From positions 62,001-126,000 of the forward strand of contig JAWKNW010000014.1 of assembly GCA_041391505.1 (NCBI GenBank): a stretch of 64,000 nucleotides of DNA, written 5' to 3'. Positions within the stretch are counted from its first letter, which is position 1, and every line of letters begins with the position of its first letter. A program made the translations under genes and the position numbers. The DNA comes from Rhodothermales bacterium (lineage in GTDB: Bacteria > Bacteroidota > Rhodothermia > Rhodothermales > JAHQVL01). Below are positions 53,768-63,403 of this stretch, piece after piece. The notes under the pieces were generated by a model, which had not been told where the DNA came from, ran no database searches, and saw only the letters and a program-made list of their open reading frames with translations.

Positions 53768-55534
53768 ATGACTCGCTCATGGAATGCTCGTCTTCTCGGA
53801 CGCTGCGGCACGATCGCCCTTCTCGCCGGGTTGACCGGATTTGCTGCCTCGGGGTTCGATCCTTCGCAACCTCTTTTTGTCGGGGGAACGCTGGTTGGTG
53901 CACTGTTGACGCTGGCTGCCGTCGTGGTGACCGCGCGTTCTACGTCGGAGACGCCGGCGGCCTCCGCTACGGTGTCGCCTAACGCCGAAACGCGGACGGG
54001 ACATGTGCTCGAAGTCATGCTCCGTATCCTGGCGCAGACCAGCCAGGAAGAGACGGTTGACGACGCCATGCGCACCTTCCTCAAGGGCATTCGCGAACAG
54101 CTGAAAGCGCAGTACGGCGCCGTGACGGTGTATAACCTGAACGGCGAGCTGACGAACTTTCTGCATATGGGTTTTACGGAAGAACAGCTTCGCCGCATGA
54201 CCCGTCAGCCGGAAGGGCGCGGCCTGCTGGGCTATATCCTGAAGGAACAGAAGTTTCTGCGCCTCGACGACATGTCGAAGCATCCGAATTCAACCGGCTT
54301 CCCGAGCGAACACCCGGCGATGAAGTCGCTGCTCGCCGGCCCGATCACGCACAAGGGCCGCTCGCTGGGCAGCATCTATCTGTCCGAACGCACGGACGGC
54401 AAGCCGTTCTCGGAGGAAGACGAAAGCTTCCTGCGCGTCGCCTGTACGGTGGCCGCCGTCTTCATCAACGAGAAGTATGCGATTCGTGACAAGCAGTTGA
54501 TGCAGGAAGAAGCGAGCGCGCTCGCCGGCATCATCGACCGCCTGTCCCAGGGCGACTTCGCCGTCGAAGTGGATCCGCATGCGGAGAACGAAACGATCAG
54601 CCTCATCCGCCGCAAAACCTCCCAGATGGCGAGCAACCTGCGCAAGCTGATCCGCGAACTCATCCAGGTGGCCCAGACGCTGACGGATACCTCGCATCAG
54701 ATTTCGACCACGGCCGAGAACCTGGCGCACGGCGCCCAGCAGCAGTCGATGCAGGCCGAGGACGTCTCGGCCGCCGTCGAGGAGATGGCCCAGACGATCG
54801 CGGACAACGCGAACAACACGTCGATGACGTCGGATATGGCGCAGAACAACGGCCAGGTCGCCCAGGAAGGCGGACACGTCGTGCACCAGACGGTGGAGGC
54901 CATCCGCAAGATCGTCAACATGGTCAACGAATCCGCTGCCACGGTCGAGCGCCTCGGAGACTCGAGCCGGCAGATCGGCGAGATCGTGTCGGTGATCGAC
55001 GAGATCGCCGACCAGACGAACATGCTCGCGCTCAACGCGGCGATCGAGGCCGCGCGCGCCGGCGAACACGGCAAGGGCTTCGCCGTCGTGGCCGATGAAG
55101 TGCGCAAGCTCGCCGAACGGACGTCGAACTCGACGCAGGAAATCAGCCGCATGATCAAGACCGTGCAGACCGAAACGCAGCAGGCGGTCAATGCCATGCG
55201 GCGCGGCAGCACGGAAGCGGCGCAGGGCAACGAGTACGCCGAGCAGGCGAGCAGCGCCCTGGAGAAGATTCTGATCGAGACGCAGAAGGTGGTCGACATG
55301 ATCACCCAGATCGCCACGGCGACCGAAGAGCAGTCGGCCACCAGTACGGTGATCGCGCAGAATGTGGAAACGATGGCCGTGCGTCGTCGGAATCCGCGAA
55401 GGGTGTCGCCGGCACGCCGAGTCGAGCGCGACCTTCAGGAGCTGACCGATCAGCTCGGCACCATCGTGAGCCGGTTCAATATCGGCGACCGCCACACGAC
55501 GACCGCTTCGGCGGAGGTGCACGCCCACGCCTGA
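53768..55534 (+). CDS. Methyl-accepting chemotaxis protein with GAF sensor; C-terminus locally frame-shifted
   Basis: 588 residues. Two N-terminal membrane helices (about 9-28 and 37-55) with only a short periplasmic loop, a GAF domain at about 85-225 ([35 protein letters not shown]), and a signalling domain from 240 with the highly conserved tip [20 protein letters not shown] and [20 protein letters not shown]. Near residues 538-556 the sequence suddenly becomes [18 protein letters not shown], whereas the other two frames read [11 protein letters not shown] and AESSAT, as expected for this family. Three separate one-base losses within 60 bp restore the frame (see findings). No NWETF-type tail. 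Confidence 0.85.
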   Translation: MTRSWNARLLGRCGTIALLAGLTGFAASGFDPSQPLFVGGTLVGALLTLAAVVVTARSTSETPAASATVSPNAETRTGHVLEVMLRILAQTSQEETVDDAMRTFLKGIREQLKAQYGAVTVYNLNGELTNFLHMGFTEEQLRRMTRQPEGRGLLGYILKEQKFLRLDDMSKHPNSTGFPSEHPAMKSLLAGPITHKGRSLGSIYLSERTDGKPFSEEDESFLRVACTVAAVFINEKYAIRDKQLMQEEASALAGIIDRLSQGDFAVEVDPHAENETISLIRRKTSQMASNLRKLIRELIQVAQTLTDTSHQISTTAENLAHGAQQQSMQAEDVSAAVEEMAQTIADNANNTSMTSDMAQNNGQVAQEGGHVVHQTVEAIRKIVNMVNESAATVERLGDSSRQIGEIVSVIDEIADQTNMLALNAAIEAARAGEHGKGFAVVADEVRKLAERTSNSTQEISRMIKTVQTETQQAVNAMRRGSTEAAQGNEYAEQASSALEKILIETQKVVDMITQIATATEEQSATSTVIAQNVETMAVRRRNPRRVSPARRVERDLQELTDQLGTIVSRFNIGDRHTTTASAEVHAHA

Positions 55535-55562
55535 GTTAGCCCCCCTGCTTGCCTCCCGTGTA

Positions 55563-55598
55563 AAGAGGCCCCGGCAATTGCCTGGGCCTCTTTTTTTT
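55563..55598 (+). terminator. Rho-independent terminator after the chemoreceptor gene
   Basis: AAGAGGCCC (55563-55571) pairs with GGGCCTCTT (55584-55592), with a run of eight T from 55591. Thirty bases past the chemoreceptor stop. Confidence 0.9.
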
Positions 55599-55743
55599 GT
55601 TGCCCCGGGGCGTGTGGGTCGGGGATGTGAGGATTTGGGGGAATCGAGCGGGTGCGGTCGCCGGCTGTATCTTTTTCCTCCCGTCGCACGAATAGCCTGA
55701 TATCGTTGCTCAACGAAGCATTCGCATCTGGTAGGAATTCGTT

Positions 55744-56769
55744 ATGAAGTACATGGGGACCCGCAAGGGAATCGTTTTCGCGGCGCTGATGCTGCTGGCT
55801 GGCTCGGCCCAGGGGCAGAGCCTCGACCTGGCCGTCAAAGGGAATGGAATCAGCTTCGGCGACTCGCGCCGGATCAATGGCATCCGCTTCAACTTTCAGG
55901 ATCGCCGGCTCGAGGAGGTCAATGGCCTCAACGTGACGATCTGGTCGCCCAAATCGCCGGCCCGGGGCGTCGTTTCCGGGGTGGCCGTGGGCCTGCCGAT
56001 GACAGGGCGGCGTCTCTCCGGCATCTCGTTCGGGGTGCTGGGGGTGGGGGCGGAAGAGCGTGTCTCGGGGATCATGCTCGGCGGGCTGGGCATCGGGGCC
56101 GGTGAGGATCTGGTAGGCATCGGTATCGGCGGGCTCGGCGCCGGCAGCGGGGGCAGCGTGCGCGGCGTGATGCTGGGCGGCCTCGGCGTGGGCAGCGGCG
56201 AGGATCTCCACGGCATCGCCATGGGCGGTCTGGGCGCCGGTAGCGGCGGCGACGCGATCGGCGTGCTGATCGGCGGACTGGGCATCGGCGCGGGAGAAGA
56301 CCTGAAGGGCATCGCCATAGGGGGACTGGGCGCCGGCGCGGGCAATGATGTGGTCGGCTTCCTCTTCGGTGGCCTCGGCGTGGGGGCGGGGGAGGATCTC
56401 ACGGGCATCGCCATCGGCGGGATCGGCGTGGGCGCCGGAGGGACGCTGCGGGGTATCGCCATCGGCGGCGTCGGGGTGGGCGCGCCGACGGTGCGCGGTC
56501 TGCTGGTATCGGGAATCGCCGCGGGGAGCGAGGACATGGTGGGTATCGCCGTCGCGCCGGCGTATATGCGGCTGGAGGCCGGCGGCACGTTTACCGGCGT
56601 ATCGGTGAGCGCCTACAACCACATGAAGGGCCGGCAGAACGGGTTGTCCATCGGCATCCTGAACTATGCCTGGTCGCTCAACGGCATCCAGCTCGGGGTG
56701 CTGAACTTCGCCGGCAACAACCGGAAAGGGCTCCGCTGGCTGCCCTTCGTCAACGCGCACTTCGAGTGA
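55744..56769 (+). CDS. Exported glycine-rich 16-residue-repeat protein (LA_2272-like surface repeat)
   Basis: 341 residues. AGGA precedes the ATG. Signal peptide KGIVFAALMLLAGSAQGQ. Residues about 95-270 are some eleven copies of a 16-residue unit of the form G-h-x-h-G-G-h-G-h-G-[AS]-G-x-x-h-x (for example GIMLGGLGIGAGEDLV), with little drift. The C-terminal part, NGLSIGILNYAWSLNGIQLGVLNFAG, matches the surface-repeat proteins described in Leptospira and Bacteroidota. Alternating small and hydrophobic residues predict a beta-solenoid or an outer-membrane beta structure. No function is assigned; surface exposure is inference. Confidence 0.75.
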   Translation: MKYMGTRKGIVFAALMLLAGSAQGQSLDLAVKGNGISFGDSRRINGIRFNFQDRRLEEVNGLNVTIWSPKSPARGVVSGVAVGLPMTGRRLSGISFGVLGVGAEERVSGIMLGGLGIGAGEDLVGIGIGGLGAGSGGSVRGVMLGGLGVGSGEDLHGIAMGGLGAGSGGDAIGVLIGGLGIGAGEDLKGIAIGGLGAGAGNDVVGFLFGGLGVGAGEDLTGIAIGGIGVGAGGTLRGIAIGGVGVGAPTVRGLLVSGIAAGSEDMVGIAVAPAYMRLEAGGTFTGVSVSAYNHMKGRQNGLSIGILNYAWSLNGIQLGVLNFAGNNRKGLRWLPFVNAHFE

Positions 56770-56783
56770 TTTCGGGAGGGCGT

Positions 56784-56812
56784 TGGATACGGGATGCAGG
56801 ATGCTCGATCGG
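56784..56812. repeat. Short heptad repeat of GGAT type after the surface-repeat gene
   Basis: GTTGGAT, ACGGGAT, GCAGGAT, GCTCGAT in tandem; same unit class as 18252-18482. It lies between the convergent surface-repeat and KAP/FGE genes. Confidence 0.55.
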
Positions 56813-56830
56813 AGATCTGCCGCCCGGTGA

Positions 56831-59058
56831 TCACGAGGCGGCGTCCGGCAGGAGCACGACGCGGAAGCCGATCCGGTCCGTACGCACGAAGGGGTAATCG
56901 CTACCGCGCGCGGCGCAGCGGACATCCTGGGGGGCATTGAGGTAGGATCCGCCCCGGAGGGTGCGGTACAAGCCCTCCGCGACCGCGGGATCTGCGACGC
57001 CCCGCGGGGCGCGCTGGGTATAGGCGTCGGCCGCAAACGCGTCGGCGCACCACTCCCACACATTGCCGAGGAGGTCGTACACGTTCCACGCGTTGGGCTG
57101 TCGGGCGCCGACGGGATGGGTGTCGCCGCGGCTGTTGGCTTCATACCAGGCATGGGCGTCGAGGCCGGCGGGGGCATCCCCAAACGGATAGATGGTATCC
57201 GAGCCGGCGCGGCACGCGTATTCCCACTGTGCCTCGCTCGGCAGCGCGTACCGTTTCCCGGTGTGGCGCGACAGCCACGCGCAGAAGGCCATCGCGTCGT
57301 CCCAACTCACGTTGACGACGGGGTGCGATTCCTTGCCCTCGATGGCGATCGTTTGCCAGTGGTCGGGCTGGCGATGCCCTGTGTCGTTGATGAACGGGAG
57401 ATATTCCGCGTTCGTCACCGGGTACTTGCCGATGCCGAAGGCGCTGAGCGCGACCTGATGGCGCGGCATCTCCATTTTCAGCGCCTCGGACGGCAGGCCG
57501 ATGCGGCGCAGCGCCGTCGCCTGGCCTTCGGACGTCCCCATCGGGAACGAGCCGGCCGGGATGGCGACGATCTGGGGTTCGATGGGCCGGGCGAGCGGGG
57601 CCTGCCGGCGTTCGCGCGCAGGCGCCTCTGGTTCGGGCATCTCCGTGCGCTGCGTGAGGGTGAAATAGCGCGTGAGTTCGTCAGCCGGCAGCGCGTTGAA
57701 CTGATGGGCAGCGTCGGCGCTGTGCGCGAGCAGGATGCGCCGTATCGTGGCGTTGCGGGCGAAGGGTTTCAGCGCCGGCGCCAGTTCCTCGTAGCGAGCC
57801 TCGTCCTTCAGCTGGCGCGACGCGCTCGGGATGTCCTCAGGGTGTTCGAGGTGACGGTAGTAGGCCTCCAGATCGCGCATGAGGTGGGGCATGCGACGGA
57901 GCTGTTCGTACAATTCGGGCTCGATCTGCTGGATGGCAACGATCTTGGCCAGACGCACGGCGCCCAGCCCGGCCCGTGAGGCCAGCTTCCAGAGCAGCAG
58001 GAAGGTATTGACGGTGCGCTTGACCTGGCGCGGGCTTTCGCCCATGCCGGCGGCGAAGATGTCGCCGCAGGCGGACAGGGGCTCCGGCATCATGTTGCGG
58101 ACGAAGCTTCCCATCACCCCGGGTTCGATGGGCGGGATGCGGAACGGCACCTGGATGATCTTCTCCAGATAGCTGGCCCCGTCGATCGCGAACTGCCGGT
58201 CGTCGGCGCCGCGCTCCCGGTATTTCATCTCGATGCCGCGCGCGATCACGTCGCGGTCCAGCCCGAGCACGAAGATGCAGCCCTCCACATCCATGAACAG
58301 CTTGATCGCCTCAAGCACCTCGATCGCCTTTTCGGGCAAACACCGGTCGAGGTCGTCGATGAACACGACGAGCCGGCGTCCGTGCCAGGTCAGGACCTTG
58401 CGGATGAGCTGCTCGAATTCGTCCTGGAATTGTTCGAGCGACTGGATGTGTTCGCGGTGCACGGTCTGGCGGGCGCGCCGAACGCCCTCGAACAGCTGCT
58501 CCATGTCGTCGCCGGCGAGTTGATCCTGTGCTTTTTCGAGCAGTTTCGGCAGCAGCGGGCCGATCCCCGGGAGCATGTTGAGGCCGAGATGAACGAGCCC
58601 CTGCCGGCGCCCCTGGCCACCTCGCCCCACTGGATTTCCAGCTTGCCGAGTTCCTCCCGCTCGACGACGCGGTACAGGCTCCGTTCCAGGTCGTCGAACT
58701 GCTTTTGAAAGGTCGTCTCGCTGACATGCGGCAGGTGCCGGATGGTGTGAAGCACCCGCAGCACCAGCGCACGCCACAACGCGTCTTCCCGCTCGTATTT
58801 CCAGGCATCGAACCAGACGACGGCGTAGTCGCTCGCGTTCGGAAATTGCTCGGCCACGGGGCCGGTCTCGAGGGCGCGCTGCATCATGCGCATCATCGAC
58901 GTCTTGCCCGATCCCCAGGGACCGAAGACGCCGATGGTCAGCGGCGTGTCGGAGTCGGGATCGGCGACGACCTCGGCGAGGGCGCGGACGTAATCGGAAA
59001 CGTTGAGGCGATCGACATCGGTGTAGCGATCGCTGATGATCGTCGGGCGTTGGGACAT
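56831..59058 (-). pseudogene. KAP-family P-loop NTPase fused to FGE/SUMF1-like domain, apparent one-base frameshift
   Basis: From the ATG at 59056-59058 the first frame encodes the KAP P-loop domain start (SDRYTDVDRLNVSDYV, Walker A GPWGSGKTS at 46-54, WFDAWKYEREDALW). Near 58600-58620 it stops resembling the family, and the continuation (GLVHLGLNMLPGIGPLLPKLL, Walker B RLVVFIDDLDRCLPEKAIEVLE) is in the frame one base back, running to 56831. That fits one missing base in a G-rich run. The C-terminal about 220 residues are formylglycine-generating-enzyme-like (SFPMGTSEGQATAL, VNVSWDDAMAFCAWLS, WEWCADAF, RTLRGGSYLN, IGFRVVLLP). The catalytic cysteine block is GGSYLNAPQDVRCAARG, with Asn where the enzyme has Cys, so it is more likely a binding module. 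KAP NTPases include the phage-exclusion protein PifA; a defence role is possible. Confidence 0.75.
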
Positions 59059-59122
59059 GGGCTGCACTGTTTATGCAGCCGAAGATACGACGCGCCGGCG
59101 GCCGGCGGATGCGCCGCTGGCG

Positions 59123-59745
59123 CTAAATCTGGAAGATCCAGGTCGTCATCGCGCGCATGCCCTGCACGACGGTCGTCTTGAGGGGATCGAGCAGGGCGCC
59201 GCCGAGGCGGCGGGTGGCGTCCATGAGCAGCGCCTCGTCGACCAGGAACCGGTCGGAGCCGTCGGGCAGGCGGTGCCAGCGGTCGTGCTGGGGGATGACG
59301 AGATGCTCGACGCCGATGGTCGAGGCGAGCCGGGCGAAAAAGAGGCCGCCGGGCCGGAGCACGCGCGCCATGTCGGCCGTCATGGCCTCGAAGTGCGCCT
59401 CATCCCGGGCGAAATGCAGGACGGCGCTGCAGACGACGGCGTCGAAGTGGTCGTCCGGGTAAGGAGGGCCGCGAGATCGGCGGTCTCGAAACGGCGATCC
59501 GGGTCCGCGACGCCGTGCTGGGCGGCGAGCCGGCGGATCGACGCGATGGCGCCGTCCTGCTGGTCGACGCCGTAAACGTCGAAGCCCTCCTGCATGAAAT
59601 AGACGAGATTGCGTCCGCGGCCGCAGCCGGCGTCGAGGAGGCGCCGGCGGGCGTCGAACCGTCCGCGCAGGATCTGATCGAACAGATAGATGTCGATCTG
59701 TCCGAACTGCCGGAGCAGCCGGGACGCGTTCGATTCAGTGGGCAT
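59123..59745 (-). pseudogene. Class I SAM-dependent methyltransferase with apparent frameshift
   Basis: From the ATG at 59743-59745 the frame encodes LLDAGCGRGRNLVYFMQEGF (motif I) and FDVYGVDQQDGAIAS. After LAALLTR it goes off-family. One base back, the other frame continues PYPDDHFDAVVCSAVLHFA, then MARVLRPGGLFFARLAS to the stop at 59123. The junction is about 59460-59468 in a GC-rich run (CCTCCTTACCC). Reconstructed length about 206 residues. Substrate unknown. Its ATG overlaps the stop of the upstream membrane-protein gene (TGATG), so the two are translationally linked. Confidence 0.75.
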
Positions 59746-60155
59746 CAGACGGGCGTGCTGTGAACGGGCTCTTTCCCGGCATACCAGTCGCGGAGCGGGG
59801 TGAGGTACACCATGACGAGGGCGATGACGTTCAGCGTCGTCCCGATTGGCGCATACCACAGGCCGGCGAGGAGCGCGATCGTGAAGGCGACCCGCCCCCA
59901 GCCGAAGCGGCGGAGAAAGGCGAACGTGAGCCAGATGAGCAGAGCTCCGTAGGCGATGAAGACGAAGTTGACCGTCGAGCCGTTCGGGTCGAGGCCGGCG
60001 GCCGTAACCCAGTCCGACCACGCGCCGAGCAGCAGGTGCCGGCCGTTGGACAGGCCGTAGATGCCCTCGACGAGCATGAGACCGCCGTTGATGAGGGTGA
60101 TGGCGAGGACGAACCATCCGATCCAGGGCACGGGACTGTTCTGGCGTGTGGGCAT
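59745..60155 (-). CDS. Small four-helix membrane protein
   Basis: 136 residues from the ATG at 60153-60155. Three to four membrane helices: [72 protein letters not shown]. No recognised family. It overlaps the methyltransferase start by one base. A longer open frame upstream belongs to the AGE epimerase in its shifted frame, so this start is chosen on signal of membrane topology rather than homology. The pairing with a methyltransferase is the only functional hint. Confidence 0.6.
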   Translation of the reverse strand: MPTRQNSPVPWIGWFVLAITLINGGLMLVEGIYGLSNGRHLLLGAWSDWVTAAGLDPNGSTVNFVFIAYGALLIWLTFAFLRRFGWGRVAFTIALLAGLWYAPIGTTLNVIALVMVYLTPLRDWYAGKEPVHSTPV

Positions 60156-60211
60156 GGGTGTGGTGAGCTGGGTGGTGACGAGCGACAAGGTAGCGACGGG
60201 TGTTCGGATCA

Positions 60212-61568
60212 TCAATCGGAGAAAACACCGAGGTCTTCCAGGCGGTCGATGCTCTGCATGAGCGAGCGCGCGGTATGATAGGGGCCTTTCCAGATCTGGG
60301 ATTTGGCGCCCGTCTTCCGGTCCGGCGCGGCGTCGAGGCTGGAGTCGTACCAGCCGCCGTATTCCGTGTCGATGAGGTAGTCCTGCACGAAGGACCATTG
60401 CCGATCGAACAGATCCAGGAAGCGCGCGCGCTCCGCCGGCACGTGCTGGGCCATCACGGCAAACGTCGTCAGCGCCTCGGCCTGCGCCCACCAGGTCTTG
60501 GTGCGCCGCACGATCGTGGGACGATCGTCGCCCTTCATATAGTAGCCCATATCGTAGAATCCGCCGGTCGCCTCGTCCCATCCGTACCTGAGGGCGTGTT
60601 CGACCATCAGGCGGCCGGCGGCCAGGGTGGCGTCGGTCGGGACAGCCGAGGGCCTCGGCGGCGTCGAGCAGGAGGAAGGCGGTCTCGACATCGTGCCCGA
60701 AGGAGACGTTGTCCAGGTTGTAATGGGCTTCGCGGACGGCGTCGGAGGAATCCCGGAAGGAGAGCGGCTGCCAGTCGCGCGAGAAAAACAGGTGCAGATA
60801 CCCTTTCGGGTCCGTCATCGTGTCGCGGATGAGGACGAGCATTTCGTCGAGGCGTTCGCGCACGCGCTCGTCGGGCCAGACGCGGTACAGCTCGGTGAAC
60901 GCTTCCATGAGGTGGATGGAGCTGTTCTGGTCTTTGGGGGGCGTGCCGTCGTAGCCGTCGACCAGGGCGGTGCCGTCGCGTTCGAGGAACTGGAAGTAGC
61001 CGCCGGCGAGCGGGTCGTGGCTGTGGGTTTCGAGCCATTCGAATCCCCGCTGCGCGAGATGCAGGGCGGCGGTGTCGCCGGAGGCGCCGGCGTAGGCCGC
61101 CAGCCCGTAGATGGCGAAGGCGTTGCCGTAGGCCGTCTTGAAGCGATCGGCGCCGTCGGCGAGGACCTCGCCTTCGCGGGTGACGAGCTGGTAGAAGCCG
61201 CCGTACCGGGCGTCCCACATGACGTCGCGCAGGAAGCGGGCGCCGTGCCCGGCCATCGCGAGGTAGCCGGCGTCCGGGTAGCGCTCGGCGGCCTTCGCGA
61301 GGGTCCAGACGTGCCGCGCCTGGGTGACAATCATCTTGCGCTGGGCGCCTTCGAGGCGCCAGTCGTACGTGAAATCCGTCAGGTATCCCCCCTCGGTTTC
61401 GTCGATTACGCGCGGATACCAGGCGTCGAGAAGGCGGGATTTCAGGGCGATTTCCAGCTCTTCCCGGAGCGCCGAATGCGCGTGCTGAGGCGGGGAGGAA
61501 CAGGCGAGAACGCCCAAAACAGCGTAAAAAAGCACTCCTGAAAAGAAAAATTTTGCGGCCATGCGCAT
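60212..61568 (-). pseudogene. Secreted AGE-family sugar epimerase with apparent one-base insertion
   Basis: From the ATG at 61566-61568 a lipoprotein-type signal ([19 protein letters not shown]) leads into an N-acyl-glucosamine 2-epimerase/cellobiose 2-epimerase (alpha6/alpha6 barrel): RHVWTLAKAAERYP, YGNAFAIYGLAAYAG, DQNSSIHLMEAFTELYRVW, NVSFGHDVETAFLLLDAAEAL. At about 60641-60645 the frame breaks; the family continues one base forward as PTDATLAAGRLMVEHALRYG, KTWWAQAEALTTFAVMA and IWKGPYHTARSLMQSIDRL to the stop at 60212. An extra A at 60644 explains it. The barrel catalytic His residues (FGHDVETA and KGPYHTAR) are present in both halves. If real, the gene is inactive; sequence error is an equal alternative. 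Confidence 0.8.
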
Positions 61569-61744
61569 TTTTTTCCCCAAATGTTTATCATCGCATACGG
61601 CATGTAACATGCCGCTGTAAGAATACCTTGGTCAGAGACACGCATTCAGGCCATCGGTCCGGCCCCCTCGCGTCGCGGGCACTGGACGGACGGTCGGCAC
61701 GAAGACAGCGTTTTTTGGCCGCTCATTTATTACGTAATACACCT

Positions 61745-61954
61745 ATGCCAACCGGAAAAGTCAAATGGTTCAATCCTGAAAAAGGGTACGGATTCATCAT
61801 TCCCGATGAAGGCGGGCGCGATCTTTTCGTGCACCTTTCAGCGGTGAAGGGGATGTCCTTCGGCGATGCGCTCGAAGAAGGCCAGCCCGTCGAATTCAAC
61901 GTTCAGGAAACCCAGAAAGGGTTGCAGGCTGTCGACGTCAAGTTGACGGACTGA
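61745..61954 (+). CDS. Cold-shock domain protein
   Basis: 69 residues from the ATG at 61745. RNP1-type [12 protein letters not shown] and RNP2-type [11 protein letters not shown] motifs are present, with the start [11 protein letters not shown]; the family is 65-70 residues. An RNA chaperone of the CspA type. The frame upstream to 61553 is not coding. The 175-bp region before it holds ATTACGTAAT at 61729-61738, a perfect palindrome just before the start, and a GC-rich hairpin-prone segment that could be the cold-shock leader. Confidence 0.93.
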   Translation: MPTGKVKWFNPEKGYGFIIPDEGGRDLFVHLSAVKGMSFGDALEEGQPVEFNVQETQKGLQAVDVKLTD

Positions 61955-61960
61955 GGCAGC

Positions 61961-63340
61961 CTAGCTCCAGAGCCGATCCCAGGATCGATCCTCGTTCCAT
62001 TCCGGTGTAGGTGCAAAATACGCCTCTCCTTCGACCAGGTGTTCTTTTATCACCTCTGGATTGAGTTCGATACCGAGCCCGGGCTGTTCGGGCACCGTGA
62101 CAAAGCCCTCTTTGTTCAGCGGTTTGTCGATGCCTGTAACCAGGTCTTCCCACCAGGGCACCTCCACCGAGTGATGCTCCAGTGCCACGAAGTTTTGGGT
62201 TGCGGCAGCGCAGTGAACGTTTGCCATAAAGGAGATGGGGGAGCCGGCGAAGTGCATAGCCATGGCCACGCCATGTTCTTCCGCATAGTCGCCAATCTTC
62301 TTTGTTTCCAGGATGCCGCCTGCTGAGGCGAGATCCGGTTGAACCATGTCCACGGCGCGTGCATCGATCAGATTGATAAAGGCCTCCTTCAGGAAAATGT
62401 CCTCACCCGTAAGGGTGGGGACATTTACTGCGCGCGTGATTTCCTGCCACATCTCCGTGAGCTGCCACGGCACGAGGTCCTCTAACCAGGCCATGTTGTA
62501 CGGTTCGAGGGCGTTCGCGAGGCGGATGCATTCGTTGACGCCGATGTGCCCGAAGTGGTCGGCGGCCAGCGGCACCTGGTACCCGATCGTTTCGCGCACG
62601 GCGGCCACGTAGTCGGCCATCAGCGCAATTCCCTTGTCCGTGATCTGCACCCGGGTGAACGGGTGCATCTGCTGGTTGTATTCCTGCCAGTTGAAATCCA
62701 GCGGCGTGATCAGCGCCCCCGGTACGTCCCGGATCAGTCCGATCCCGAGATCCATCTTCAGAAACGTGAACCCTCCGTCGTCGATGCGGGCCTTCAGGCG
62801 GCGCGCGAATTCCTGGGGATCCCTCGACTGCGTCGTATCGGTGTAGAGCCGCACCTTGTCCCGGTATTTGCCGCCGATGAGCTGGTAGACCGGCACGCCG
62901 TACGCCTTGCCGGCGAGGTCCCACAGCGCCATCTCCACGCCCGACACTCCGCCGCCCTGCCGGCCGTGGTGGCCGAACTGCTTGATCTTCTTGAACACGC
63001 GCTCGACGTTGCAGGGGTTTTCGCCGAGGAGCCGGCTTTTCAGGAACAGGGCGTATCGCTTGCTGCCGCCGTCGCGCACCTCGCCATAGCCCGAAATGCC
63101 CTGGTTCGTGTCGATCCGGATGATGGGCACCCGCATCGGCGCATCCTTGATTTCGGCGATGCGGAGGTCGGTGATCTTGAGGTCCGACGGGCCGGAGAAC
63201 CGGCTCACGTTCTGCGTCGCGTAGGCGAGTTGCTCGTCGGAGCCGGCGTGCATGAGGGCGCCCAGGCTGAGGCCGCCGAGGGCGCTTTTCTTGAGGAAAT
63301 TACGGCGGGAGGACGCCGGCGTGGGCTGTTCGCGTTCCAT
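61961..63340 (-). CDS. Tat-exported enolase-superfamily protein (mandelate racemase/muconate-lactonising type)
   Basis: 459 residues with a twin-arginine signal (SRRNFLKKSALGGLSLGAL). N-terminal cap (RVPIIRIDTNQGISGYGEV) followed by the barrel; FTFLKMDLG supplies the KxD-like strand and the metal ligands fall in AADHFGHIG, WLEDLVPW and LTGEDIF. HFAGSPISFMANVH near the end resembles the His-containing strand of the dehydratase branch. Probably a sugar-acid dehydratase or racemase. It is 63 bp downstream of the RraA-like gene on the same strand, an oxoacid-metabolism context. Converges with the cold-shock gene, stops six bases apart. Confidence 0.85.
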   Translation of the reverse strand: MEREQPTPASSRRNFLKKSALGGLSLGALMHAGSDEQLAYATQNVSRFSGPSDLKITDLRIAEIKDAPMRVPIIRIDTNQGISGYGEVRDGGSKRYALFLKSRLLGENPCNVERVFKKIKQFGHHGRQGGGVSGVEMALWDLAGKAYGVPVYQLIGGKYRDKVRLYTDTTQSRDPQEFARRLKARIDDGGFTFLKMDLGIGLIRDVPGALITPLDFNWQEYNQQMHPFTRVQITDKGIALMADYVAAVRETIGYQVPLAADHFGHIGVNECIRLANALEPYNMAWLEDLVPWQLTEMWQEITRAVNVPTLTGEDIFLKEAFINLIDARAVDMVQPDLASAGGILETKKIGDYAEEHGVAMAMHFAGSPISFMANVHCAAATQNFVALEHHSVEVPWWEDLVTGIDKPLNKEGFVTVPEQPGLGIELNPEVIKEHLVEGEAYFAPTPEWNEDRSWDRLWS

Positions 63341-63403
63341 AGGGTTGCACGGATGGTCAAGGTTGGGTGAAAGGGCGAGGCACGGGCGGCATCCCGCGGA
63401 GCA

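Noticed and set aside
53449..53982. 177-residue plus-strand frame before the chemoreceptor gene
   Set aside because: Arg/Ala-rich composition, no motifs, and overlaps the chemoreceptor start in another frame.
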